A DNA stretch of 9,582 nucleotides from Planctomycetota bacterium. GTDB lineage: Bacteria; Planctomycetota; Phycisphaerae; Sedimentisphaerales; SG8-4. The stretch covers positions 1 to 9,582 of the forward strand of contig JAUWKC010000033.1 of the NCBI GenBank assembly GCA_030607345.1, read 5' to 3'. The notes under the pieces were generated by a model. The model saw only the letters and a program-made list of their open reading frames with translations. It was not told the origin of the DNA and did not search any database. The first letter of the stretch is position 1, and every line of letters starts with the position of its first letter. The position numbers and the translations under genes are program-made. Shown here one piece after another: positions 1-7,004 of this stretch.

Positions 1-2172
1 GGGGTCCACCCCTGCCGGGGGCTCGCTCAGATAGCCCTCAATGGAGAGTGCCACCGGGCAGTTAGGGTCTAAGTCCTGGGTTAGCAAGTAGTTATTTACT
101 AATATGGCCGCCCTTTCGGTCTTTGACCACCTCAAATAGACATCCAGTAATGCTGGTACAATCGCCTCTTTTTCATCGGCAGATTCTGCCGCGTAGTGCA
201 ATCTGCCCAGGTAATCGGCTGCCTGCTCGAATTTGCCGGTTCTCCTGTATATCTGAGCCAACTTTGTCCAGACATTATTGAGCATTTTCGCGTTTTCTTT
301 GCCGACGGCCTTCTGCTCGGCGATTTCCAGCAGGGAAAGCATTTTGTCATCAGAGATTGTGCTTTGGACCGCCGACGAGTCCAACTTGCCCATCCACCGA
401 GCCAGGACGGCCAACTCGGAGCGACTGAGTATTCTCAGCATCGCGCTCCAGGCCGAAGCGCTTTCAGTACCTGTGGCCACTTCTTCCCACAGCCAGGGCA
501 AATCTTCTGCACCACCCACCTCGGCGGCAAGATTTATCAGCCCTTTTCTTATTTTCGGGCTTGGGTCAGCCGCTAAATCGCTCTGTCTGAACCGGGCCAA
601 AGCCCCCGTCTTGCTGATATAGATGAGTCCTTCGACCGCTGCCTGCCGGACCAAATCTGTTTTCTCCGTTAAGGCCTTTTCAAATAAGGGGCCATAGATT
701 TCGGCCGCCTCAGCCTTACAAGTGCTTCCCGGCCCGCACAGGCCAGCCATCTTGCCCAGTAGTTCACCACGCAACATTCCGTCAGCTTTGCCTTTTTCCT
801 GTTCGAACCTTTTCGCAATCAGGCCGAGATATTCCCCAACCCCGCCGGCGGCAATGCCGTTACGCTCCAGCAGCTTCCTTATTACCTCAGCTCCTTCCCG
901 GGCCTTTCTCTTGTCATCCTCAAACAAATACCGGATTGCGTGCTCAAGGGTCTGTTTTGCTATCTCCGGTGAAATCTTCACCGGCGAATCAGGCAGCAGG
1001 CCATAATCAACCGCAACTCCAAGAGCCACGAAGAGCTCGGTTCGAACTTCATCATCCTTTTCGATGCCCAGTTGCCTGAGCAACTGCTCGGCAGAGTTCA
1101 ACTCCCCCATCAAAGACAGCAATTCGGCGGTTCTCAGGCGAACCTCTCTGTCCGGGTCTGAGATTAAATCAACGAGAATGGGCCCCAGTTCAGCCGATAG
1201 TCCGGTCGCCCCGCCAATCCAGGACTGGCTGACTTTTTCCAATCCCCACAATCTGATTATCTCTTTCGGGCTACTCAGACACTCAGCCAGAAACGTGGCT
1301 TTAGCCGCCTCTTCATCCGTGCAGCCATAGGCTTTGTCCAATGCATCGCGATATTGCTTCTTCCACCAAACCAATTCACCTTCAAGCCCGTGGTTACGGG
1401 TCACCCACCTAATCACCAGATTACGCAGGAACTCCTTATCGCTCTGACGCTGCAGCTCAATCTTGGTTTGTTCGATGTTCTGGCCGTCTTTGCCTACGAG
1501 CGTGCCCAGAGATTCAAGGGCGTGCTTTGCCGCCGCGGACACTTGTTCGTCGGGGCCGTCAAGCAGGTCAAAAAGCTTAAGTACCGCCTTCTTATCCGGC
1601 TGGAGCTTCAATGCATAAACCACATTAAGCCTTGCCTGGGGCGGAAGCGTCCGGTCGGCAACCACGCCGCCAAGTAATTCGGCCACTTGTTCGTAATTGA
1701 AGACCAACATTGCTTCGGCGGCCGATTCGGCCGTGGAAGCATCCTGCTCGGTACGCAATATCTCAACCAAAGGAGCGATGAAGTCCTCACGCTTCTCGAT
1801 AGGCTTTTGCTCCAGGCTGGCCTTACTGAGGACCCTGCAGACAGCCACACGTGCCGGACTATTCTCGGAGTTCGTCAGGACCTTGAGCAGGATTTTGCGT
1901 GCTGCCGGGTTCTCACTGAAAAGCAGCAGGTTTGCCGCCCGCGTACGCATCTGTTCACTTGAGCCCTTGTTGGTCAGCGCCTCATGGTAAAGCTCCAGTG
2001 GGGCGTCGGGCGTGGCCTGGTCGGTTACATGCTCGCCGGGTTGGGGCGGTTGACCCTGAGCAAAACCCGCCGGCTGGCAGACTACCAACAACAGCACCCA
2101 GACGGCAAGAGCCACTCCAATACGCTCCTTCTGCTCCCTGACCAAGCTCAAGAACAAGCCTGCGTTGCTCAT
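1..2172 (-). CDS. Exported HEAT/TPR-like alpha-solenoid protein, 3' end outside window
   Basis: The minus frame is open without a stop from the ATG at 2172 to the left edge, giving 724 residues with the C-terminus missing. The start is supported by a GGAG ribosome site seven bases upstream. Residues 1-38 look like a Sec signal peptide: a charged stretch ending K15-E-R17, a hydrophobic core at about 18-32 and a probable cleavage after AGFA (38). The rest is almost all amphipathic helices. HEAT-like helix pairs are visible at about 100-119, 205-224, 340-358, 501-523 and 534-555, typically a D/P-rich turn followed by VR..A...L. Residues 628-664 (W..LAQIYRRTGKFEQAADYL) resemble a TPR unit. No catalytic motif is visible in the part present. 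Such proteins act as protein-binding scaffolds; the partner is unknown. It follows xer on the same strand but has its own promoter. An enzymatic or haem-binding domain beyond the edge cannot be excluded. Confidence 0.85.
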   Translation of the reverse strand, partial: MSNAGLFLSLVREQKERIGVALAVWVLLLVVCQPAGFAQGQPPQPGEHVTDQATPDAPLELYHEALTNKGSSEQMRTRAANLLLFSENPAARKILLKVLTNSENSPARVAVCRVLSKASLEQKPIEKREDFIAPLVEILRTEQDASTAESAAEAMLVFNYEQVAELLGGVVADRTLPPQARLNVVYALKLQPDKKAVLKLFDLLDGPDEQVSAAAKHALESLGTLVGKDGQNIEQTKIELQRQSDKEFLRNLVIRWVTRNHGLEGELVWWKKQYRDALDKAYGCTDEEAAKATFLAECLSSPKEIIRLWGLEKVSQSWIGGATGLSAELGPILVDLISDPDREVRLRTAELLSLMGELNSAEQLLRQLGIEKDDEVRTELFVALGVAVDYGLLPDSPVKISPEIAKQTLEHAIRYLFEDDKRKAREGAEVIRKLLERNGIAAGGVGEYLGLIAKRFEQEKGKADGMLRGELLGKMAGLCGPGSTCKAEAAEIYGPLFEKALTEKTDLVRQAAVEGLIYISKTGALARFRQSDLAADPSPKIRKGLINLAAEVGGAEDLPWLWEEVATGTESASAWSAMLRILSRSELAVLARWMGKLDSSAVQSTISDDKMLSLLEIAEQKAVGKENAKMLNNVWTKLAQIYRRTGKFEQAADYLGRLHYAAESADEKEAIVPALLDVYLRWSKTERAAILVNNYLLTQDLDPNCPVALSIEGYLSEPPAGVDP

Positions 2173-2212
2173 TCGGATACTCCAAAGAAACTACGGTACA
2201 GCCTTAAATATC

Positions 2213-2245
2213 TCAGGTCCAGTTTGGCGGTCCTTTTGGACCTGA
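2213..2245 (-). repeat. Perfect 9-bp inverted repeat in the leader of the HEAT-protein gene
   Basis: TCAGGTCCA (2213-2221) and TGGACCTGA (2237-2245) are exact reverse complements separated by 15 bases. A second GGTCC copy at 2229-2233 can pair instead with GGACC at 2238-2242 around a TTTT loop, so two mutually exclusive hairpins are possible. The element lies in the predicted untranslated leader, about 40-70 bases before the start codon. No T-tract follows on either strand, so it is not a classical terminator. It could be an operator, an RNA structure or chance. Confidence 0.5.
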
Positions 2246-2294
2246 TGGTAACAGACTTTGCTGGAAATTGCCTTGCCCGCAAAGTGAACACTTC

Positions 2295-2323
2295 ATTGTA
2301 ATACTGAAAACGCTGCAAGTCAA
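2295..2323 (-). promoter_or_regulatory. Sigma70-type promoter for the HEAT-protein gene
   Basis: On the minus strand, TTGACT (2318-2323) is followed by a 17-base spacer and TACAAT (2295-2300). Each hexamer is one mismatch from consensus and the spacing is ideal. The predicted start of transcription is near 2288, leaving a leader of about 115 bases before the ATG at 2172. The promoter lies just after the xer stop codon, so the HEAT gene need not depend on xer transcription. Confidence 0.7.
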
Positions 2324-2377
2324 CTGCTCGCTTGCTATTTTCCATTACCAATCATCCGCCGCAACACGCCAACTCGC

Positions 2378-3349
2378 TCAAGGCCTGGGATGGTATTTCT
2401 TGTGGATTCTTCTCAATCTTTCCTGGTCAACGTGCGTATACACCTGAGTCGTGGCGATGTCCACATGTCCGAGCATTTCCTGAATGCTTCGCAGGTCGGC
2501 TCCACCGGCCAGTAGGTGTGTGGCGAAGCAGTGTCTTAGGGTGTGCACCGTTAGATTTCTGGGCATACCCGCGCGGATGGCGTATTTTTTAACGAGCCGC
2601 CAAACCTCAATACGACTCATGGCCCGGCCTGTTCGGGACAGCAGCAGAAAATCGCCGGCAGAAGGCCTGCCACGGGCCAATTCAGGGCGAAGCTTCGCTA
2701 TGTATTCTGTAGTCGCAGCTATGGCGACCCTGCCAAAAGGAATTATTCGCTCCCGATTACCCTTGCCGACGCAGCGCAGATACCCTATATCGAAATTCAG
2801 GTCCGACAGCTTCAGACCAGCCAGCTCACTGGCCCTTACCCCGGTGGCATAGAGAAGCTCAAGCATCGCTTTGTCACGCAGATAAAACGGTTCTTTGGGC
2901 GACGGAGCGTTCAAAAGGTCCAAAACCTGCTTCTTGCTGCAAATAACCGGAAGTCTCTGCCATACCTTCGGGCCTTCCAGAATCCCGGCGAAATCATCTT
3001 CAATAAGCCCGGTGAGCCTGGCAAATCGCAGCAGCATTCTTATCGCCACCAGCGACCGCTTAATCGAGCTCTCGCTTTTCTGGCCCTGGGAAAGAACTCG
3101 CATGTGGTCCTGTATAACAGCCGGCTTTATCTGCTGAAGCTTATTGATGTTCTTGGTTCGGCAGTATTCGAGGAAGCCTTTCAGGTCCCGGCCGTAAGCC
3201 AGCACGGTGTTCTTTGCAAGCCCGGCCTCGACCGTCAGGTAGTCCAGAAAATCCCTGACGTTTTGCCCTAACGGCAGGGTCTTGAATATCTCCGGGTCGA
3301 ATTTCCGAATCTCGGATTTCCCGGCTGATTGTGCTTGAGTCGAGGGCAT
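2378..3349 (-). CDS. xerD: XerC/XerD-type tyrosine recombinase
   Basis: This 323-residue site-specific recombinase would act in chromosome dimer resolution at a dif-type site. An N-terminal SAM-like core-binding domain (about 29-115) contains the typical FLDYL...GLAKNTVLAYGRDL motif. The catalytic domain follows (about 133-315), and all six expected residues are visible: R172 (ATGVRASEL), K196 (GKGNRER), H269 and R272 (HTLRHCFATHLL), H295 (LGHVDIATTQ) and nucleophile Y304 (VYTHV). The family is usually about 295-310 residues; the excess is a polar N-terminal tail of about 25 residues. The ATG at 3349 has a GGAG site (3357-3360) seven bases upstream. The stop is TGA at 2378. The N-terminal motif favours XerD over XerC, but only one copy is visible and the paralogue cannot be settled here. 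No att site, excisionase or cargo adjoins it, which argues against a phage or transposon integrase. Confidence 0.93.
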   Translation of the reverse strand: MPSTQAQSAGKSEIRKFDPEIFKTLPLGQNVRDFLDYLTVEAGLAKNTVLAYGRDLKGFLEYCRTKNINKLQQIKPAVIQDHMRVLSQGQKSESSIKRSLVAIRMLLRFARLTGLIEDDFAGILEGPKVWQRLPVICSKKQVLDLLNAPSPKEPFYLRDKAMLELLYATGVRASELAGLKLSDLNFDIGYLRCVGKGNRERIIPFGRVAIAATTEYIAKLRPELARGRPSAGDFLLLSRTGRAMSRIEVWRLVKKYAIRAGMPRNLTVHTLRHCFATHLLAGGADLRSIQEMLGHVDIATTQVYTHVDQERLRRIHKKYHPRP

Positions 3350-3393
3350 CGAAACGCTCCAAAATACCCCATACGCTTCCGCAGGGCTGTTCT

Positions 3394-3406
3394 ATACTCT
3401 AAGTAT
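3394..3406. repeat. Short inverted repeat upstream of xer
   Basis: ATACT-cta-AGTAT forms a 13-base near-palindrome in the 155-base region between the xer start and the divergent promoter. On the minus strand it overlaps a weak possible -10 element (TATAGA or TAGAAC), and I found no good -35 with it. It could be an operator for xer or chance. It does not fit the 11-6-11 layout of a dif site. Confidence 0.25.
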
Positions 3407-3478
3407 CGGCCTGCAAAGAAGATAACCTTTAGCCCGGAACTTGCGCCAATCGAGCCCAAGAAACAATTTAGGATGAGC

Positions 3479-3506
3479 TTGACCAAATAGAAATTGCCTC
3501 TATAAT
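3479..3506 (+). promoter_or_regulatory. Strong sigma70-type promoter for the lipoprotein-galE operon
   Basis: TTGACC (3479-3484), a 16-base spacer and a perfect TATAAT (3501-3506) give a near-consensus promoter pointing right. Transcription should start near 3513. It is the only strong promoter I see before the six-gene plus-strand cluster. The ATG at 3505 overlaps the -10 box, so that codon would lie upstream of the transcript and is very unlikely to be a start. Confidence 0.75.
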
Positions 3507-3535
3507 GAGTTTGAGGGTTTCAAGAGGGTGCTGGA

Positions 3536-3706
3536 ATGGAAAAGCTGACGTTAGCTTTTTTTCTGGACGGCACATGGACAAACGTAAATCTTTGTTGTTT
3601 ACAGCGTGGGTATCGCTGCTGCTTGCGGCTGGATGTGGCAAACAACAACAGTGTGAGACGTCTGGGCAGGTCTGTGTACCTGGGGCGAACAAGGCCCAGG
3701 CGATGA
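3536..3706 (+). other. Possible upstream ORF (56 codons) overlapping the lipoprotein start out of frame
   Basis: An ATG at 3536 has a better ribosome site (AAGAGGG, 3522-3528, seven bases away) than the lipoprotein start at 3574. It opens a 56-codon frame starting MEKLTLAFFLDG and ending with TGA at 3704-3706, inside the lipoprotein gene. The product resembles nothing I recognise and becomes Arg/Cys-rich downstream, as expected of an overlapping frame. It may be a regulatory leader frame or chance. Confidence 0.2.
3540..3562 (+). terminator. Weak terminator-like hairpin in the operon leader (possible attenuator)
   Basis: AAAAGCT (3540-3546), a six-base loop and AGCTTTT (3553-3559) form a 7-bp stem that runs into seven consecutive Ts (3556-3562). 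It sits between the predicted transcription start and the lipoprotein ATG. Only two pairs are G-C and the T-run overlaps the stem, so termination would be inefficient at best. Confidence 0.2.
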
Positions 3707-4170
3707 CGGCGGCAGAAAATATCCTTACCGGAATGCATTTTAGCATTGAGAAGTTCGACACCGAGCGTGGCCTCATAAGAACCAGTCCCCTGCCCGGAGC
3801 GAAGTTCTTTGAAATCTGGCGCAGCGATAACGTTGGAGCTGACAACCGGCTCCTGTCGAACCTTCACAGTATCCGAAGGACCGCACAGGTGGAGATAACG
3901 CGACAAGGCAGCCAACTGTGCATCGCCTGCGATGTGCGGCTGCAGCGATTGTCCCTGCCGGAACATCAGGTAAGCAGCAGCTCACGGACGTACCAGATGT
4001 TCTCTCAAAGCACCGGTTCCCTGCAGCAGTTGACACTACAGCCCGAACAGCGAATACAAGCGGCCTGGATTGACCTGGACAGCGACACCGAGCTTGCATC
4101 AGAAATCGTAAGACGTATCGAAAAAAATTTGGCAACACGAAAAAACAACGAGCACGAAGAAAACAAATGA
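3574..4170 (+). CDS. Putative lipoprotein of unknown function
   Basis: I do not recognise the family of this 198-residue protein. Residues 1-21 form a clear lipoprotein signal: MDKRK, a hydrophobic core, then the lipobox LAAGC with the lipidated cysteine at 21. The mature part has Cys27 and Cys34 near the anchor and a C-x-x-C at 116-119. A segment at about 45-85 (AENIL...FSIEKFDTERGLIRTSPL) looks like one alpha/beta unit, and the C-terminus (172-198) is a charged helix. The start at 3574 is preferred over the in-frame ATG at 3505, because 3505 overlaps the promoter -10 box and would bury the signal peptide behind 23 extra residues. Its ribosome site (GGAC, 3565-3568) is weak. The stop overlaps the galE start by four bases (ATGA), so the two are probably translationally coupled. 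This hints at an envelope role connected with sugar-nucleotide metabolism. Confidence 0.8.
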   Translation: MDKRKSLLFTAWVSLLLAAGCGKQQQCETSGQVCVPGANKAQAMTAAENILTGMHFSIEKFDTERGLIRTSPLPGAKFFEIWRSDNVGADNRLLSNLHSIRRTAQVEITRQGSQLCIACDVRLQRLSLPEHQVSSSSRTYQMFSQSTGSLQQLTLQPEQRIQAAWIDLDSDTELASEIVRRIEKNLATRKNNEHEENK

Positions 4171-5150
4171 AAGTACTGGTTTGCGGTGGAGCAGGATATA
4201 TCGGCAGCAGTATGACGGCGATGCTGGCAGCTGAGGGTTTCGAGCCGGTCATATTTGATAATCTGAGCACGGGCCATCGAGCCGCCACAGGAAAAACTGA
4301 ATTTGTGCAGGGCGCCCTGGGTGATTATGAACTGCTGTTCAAGACGTTGAAAGAATACAGCGTTGAAGCGGTGATGCACTTCGCCGCCTCTATCGAGGTT
4401 GGAGAATCCGTTCAGACACCGCTGAAGTACTACAGGAACAATCTGTCAACGGCCGAGACGCTATTGTCGGCCATGGAAACGCTGGGCGTGGACAAATTCG
4501 TCTTCAGCAGTACGGCAGCGGTGTACGGAATGCCCGAAAAGGTGCCTGTTGCTGAGGATGCCCCGAAGAAACCGATTAATCCTTACGGCGAAACCAAGTG
4601 GGCGGCCGAGAGAATGTGTCACTATCAAAGCCAGACAGGGAAACTTCGCTACGCATCTCTGCGGTACTTCAATGCCTGCGGCGCCGGAAATAACGGCTCT
4701 CTGGGCGAGGACCACCGACCGGAGTCGCATCTTATCCCCCTGACTATACAGACGGCAATGGGAAAACGCAGCGAACTGGCAATCTTCGGGACCGACTATC
4801 CCACGCCGGACGGGACCTGCGTTCGCGATTACATACACGTTGAAGACCTGTGCAGGGCACACTTGCTGGCACTTAACAAGTTGGATTCAGCTTCCGAACT
4901 CATATACAACCTGGGCAACAACAGGGGCTATTCAGTCAGGGAAGTAATCGAAACGGTCAAGAAAGTATCAGGCAAAGACTTCGAGGTCACTGTCGGGCCT
5001 CGTCGCCCGGGCGATGCGCCCGTACTAACAGCCGATGCCACCAGGGCAAGGGCCGAACTCGGCTGGAAGCCGGAACTGCCCGAATTGGAGAAAATAGTCG
5101 AGACAGCCTGGAAATGGCACAACGAACACCCCGACGGGTATCCTGATTGA
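4167..5150 (+). CDS. galE: UDP-glucose 4-epimerase
   Basis: GalE interconverts UDP-glucose and UDP-galactose in the cytoplasm, feeding galactose use or polysaccharide synthesis. The 327-residue length is normal. It is an extended short-chain dehydrogenase: the NAD-binding GGAGYIG lies at 7-13, DNLSTGH at 31-37 and HFAA at 71-74. The catalytic set is S114-S115-T116 with Y140-x3-K144 (YGETK), followed by the substrate-loop RYFNACGA (N169). The C-terminal sugar-binding part contains GTDYPTPDGTCVRDYIHVEDL and RPGDAP, both typical of GalE. It overlaps the lipoprotein stop by four bases and has only a weak ribosome site of its own, consistent with coupling. The ROK kinase begins 44 bases downstream. 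A related epimerase acting on UDP-GlcNAc or a UDP-uronate remains possible, but the motifs best fit GalE. Confidence 0.92.
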   Translation: MKVLVCGGAGYIGSSMTAMLAAEGFEPVIFDNLSTGHRAATGKTEFVQGALGDYELLFKTLKEYSVEAVMHFAASIEVGESVQTPLKYYRNNLSTAETLLSAMETLGVDKFVFSSTAAVYGMPEKVPVAEDAPKKPINPYGETKWAAERMCHYQSQTGKLRYASLRYFNACGAGNNGSLGEDHRPESHLIPLTIQTAMGKRSELAIFGTDYPTPDGTCVRDYIHVEDLCRAHLLALNKLDSASELIYNLGNNRGYSVREVIETVKKVSGKDFEVTVGPRRPGDAPVLTADATRARAELGWKPELPELEKIVETAWKWHNEHPDGYPD

Positions 5151-5194
5151 GCCGGTATAAGCTGTAACCGATTACTGCAAACAGGCGAGAGACA

Positions 5195-6169
5195 ATGGGT
5201 GAAATCCTGGTCGGAATCGATTTGGGTGGAACAAATGTCAAGGTCGGCTGCTTTGATTCGGCGCTGAAGCTGATTGACAAGGCGTCAGCCGCCACCGAAG
5301 CGGATATGGGCCCGGAGGCAGTTGTCGAAAGAATAGGCCGGACGACCGAAAACATCCTTGCTATCAACAACCTTCCTGCGGATTCGCTCGCGGCGGCTGG
5401 TATAGGGGCGCCCGGCCCCGCCAGGCTGGACGAGGGTATCATTATTGCCAGCCCCAATATGCCCTTGTTCAAGAATGTTCCTCTGAGGAAGATGCTAAGC
5501 CAGAGATTGCATGCGCCCGTGGTCCTGGAAAACGACGCCAACGCCGCCTGCTGGGGAGAGTTTGTGCTCGGCGCAGGCAAGGACATCAACAATATGGTTT
5601 TCTTTACGCTTGGTACAGGAATAGGCGGCGGGATTATCACGGATGATAAGCTCGTCCATGGTTCTGCCGACAATGCAGCCGAGCTGGGACATATAAATAT
5701 CTATCCGGACGGCAGAAAGTGCGGCTGCGGCCAGCGAGGCTGTGTAGAGGCCTACGCATCGGCCGATTCCACGGCCAGAAGGGCAGTCGAGGCTATCGAG
5801 GCCGGAGCAGAATCAAGCTTAAAAAGAGTGCTCGACGAAAAAGGCCGCATCACAAGCAAGGATGTGTACGAACATTTGGCCGCCGGTGATGAGCTGGCAA
5901 GACAGATAACCGACGGCACGGCCAAGGCGCTTGGGCTGCTTTGCATCAACCTGCTGCACAGCACTGAGCCCGGACGCATCGTTTTTGCCGGCGGAATGAT
6001 TGCAGCCGGTGATGTGCTGCTGAACAGGATAAAGGATTTTTTCAACGAGCAAATCTGGTCGTTAAAAAAAGAAACGGTTGAAATCACTTTTGCCGCGCTC
6101 GGCGAAGACGCCGGAATAATCGGCGCCGCCGCGCTGGCAAAAAAGGCTAAAGACGAACGTACAATTTAG
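5195..6169 (+). CDS. ROK-family sugar kinase (glucokinase-like)
   Basis: This 324-residue kinase is predicted to phosphorylate a hexose, most likely glucose, with ATP in the cytoplasm. The phosphate-binding GIDLGGTNVKVG is at 7-18. The catalytic segment is ENDANAACWGE (112-122) with base D114. The second phosphate loop is TLGTGIGGGI (138-147). The ROK signature follows: E163 and H166 (AELGH), then the zinc motif C176-x-C178-G-x-x-G-C183-x-E185. The AGG/GAGAG-rich ribosome site lies just before the ATG at 5195. It follows galE by 44 bases and precedes the DUF1080 gene by 15, inside the operon. The motifs fit glucokinase, but other ROK members phosphorylate mannose, fructose, allose or N-acetyl-amino sugars. 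There is no N-terminal DNA-binding domain, so it is not a ROK repressor. Confidence 0.92.
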   Translation: MGEILVGIDLGGTNVKVGCFDSALKLIDKASAATEADMGPEAVVERIGRTTENILAINNLPADSLAAAGIGAPGPARLDEGIIIASPNMPLFKNVPLRKMLSQRLHAPVVLENDANAACWGEFVLGAGKDINNMVFFTLGTGIGGGIITDDKLVHGSADNAAELGHINIYPDGRKCGCGQRGCVEAYASADSTARRAVEAIEAGAESSLKRVLDEKGRITSKDVYEHLAAGDELARQITDGTAKALGLLCINLLHSTEPGRIVFAGGMIAAGDVLLNRIKDFFNEQIWSLKKETVEITFAALGEDAGIIGAAALAKKAKDERTI

Positions 6170-6184
6170 ATTTGGGAGGCAACT

Positions 6185-6943
6185 ATGAGTGCAAAGTCAT
6201 TGGTCTGTGGAGTATACATTCTGCCGATGGTGGCGATTCTGGGCTGCAACACCACAGCGGTGCCTCGCTGGGCGGTACACGATATGAGCCGTCCTTGGCC
6301 GAAAGTCATTACACCCGGACAGGAACCCACTGCCCCGCCGTCCGATGCCGTAGTTCTTTTCAACGGCACCGACCTTTCGCAGTGGGAATCAACCAACGGC
6401 TCACCGGCAGGATGGAAGGTGCAAAACGGCTATATGGAGGTGGCCAAAGGCACCGGCTGTATCCAGACAAAACGTGGATTCGGAAGCTGCCAGTTGCATA
6501 TCGAATGGGCAGCACCTGAGGTGGTTAAAGGTAAAGGTCAGGGCCGCGGCAACAGTGGGATTTACCTGATGGGCAAATACGAAGTACAGATACTCGACTC
6601 CTATCAAAACACGACCTATCCGGACGGCCAGGCCGCCGCGATTTACGGGCAGAGTCCGCCGATGGTAAATGCATGCCGGCCGCCGGGCAAGTGGCAGAGT
6701 TTCGATATCATCTTCCACAGGCCCGTCTTCAAAGACCAGGAACTGGCAAAACCGGCGACGATAACGGCGCTGCATAACGGCGTCTTAGTTCAGGACAACT
6801 GGGTCCTCGGGGGCACAACCGTCCACGAGGCTCGAGCAAAATACAAAACGCACAAGAACAAGCTGCCGCTTATGCTCCAGAACCACGGCAACCCAATACG
6901 CTACCGCAACATCTGGATACGAGAACTGCCGGACCAGGATTAA
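6185..6943 (+). CDS. DUF1080 (3-keto-disaccharide hydrolase-like) lipoprotein
   Basis: This 252-residue protein has a lipoprotein signal with lipobox AILGC (lipidated cysteine 21), so it should be anchored in the envelope. The DUF1080 concanavalin-like fold covers about 55-250. Its hallmarks are VVLFNGTDLSQWES (56-69), RGNSGIYL (121-128), YEVQILDSYQN (132-142) and the closing HGNPIRYRNIWIREL (234-248). Members are annotated as 3-keto-disaccharide hydrolases, and some have been reported to cleave 3-keto-glycosides; the exact chemistry here is not shown by sequence. A strong GGGAGG ribosome site (6174-6179) fixes the ATG. The exported Gfo/Idh/MocA oxidoreductase two genes downstream could supply the 3-keto substrate. 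Sixty-one bases separate it from the methyltransferase gene, with no convincing terminator between. Confidence 0.9.
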   Translation: MSAKSLVCGVYILPMVAILGCNTTAVPRWAVHDMSRPWPKVITPGQEPTAPPSDAVVLFNGTDLSQWESTNGSPAGWKVQNGYMEVAKGTGCIQTKRGFGSCQLHIEWAAPEVVKGKGQGRGNSGIYLMGKYEVQILDSYQNTTYPDGQAAAIYGQSPPMVNACRPPGKWQSFDIIFHRPVFKDQELAKPATITALHNGVLVQDNWVLGGTTVHEARAKYKTHKNKLPLMLQNHGNPIRYRNIWIRELPDQD

Positions 6944-7004
6944 CAGCTTAACTGGCTCTTTTTGGGCCCGGAGAACATACAAAATTGATTCGAGAGGCTG
7001 ATTC

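Noticed and set aside
196..2141. Several plus-strand frames of 69-126 codons opposite the HEAT gene
   Set aside because: They are shadows of one continuous 724-codon minus frame with a signal peptide and repeat periodicity; none shows a recognisable motif.
2169..2351. 60-codon minus-strand frame in the gap between xer and the HEAT gene
   Set aside because: It needs a TTG start, lacks a ribosome site, and overlaps the predicted promoter and leader hairpin.
2378..3349. Recombinase as a phage or integron integrase marking a mobile element
   Set aside because: The motifs fit the Xer housekeeping group and no att site, excisionase, cassette or other mobile gene adjoins it. No terminal inverted repeats were seen.
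3505..3573. In-frame ATG at 3505 as start of the lipoprotein (221 residues)
   Set aside because: It overlaps the TATAAT box of a near-consensus promoter, has no ribosome site, and would put 23 polar residues before a normal lipoprotein signal.
6954..6968. Hairpin GGCTC-ttttt-GGGCC after the DUF1080 gene as a terminator
   Set aside because: The stem is five pairs including a G-T, and the Ts are in the loop and not after the stem, so the operon probably continues.
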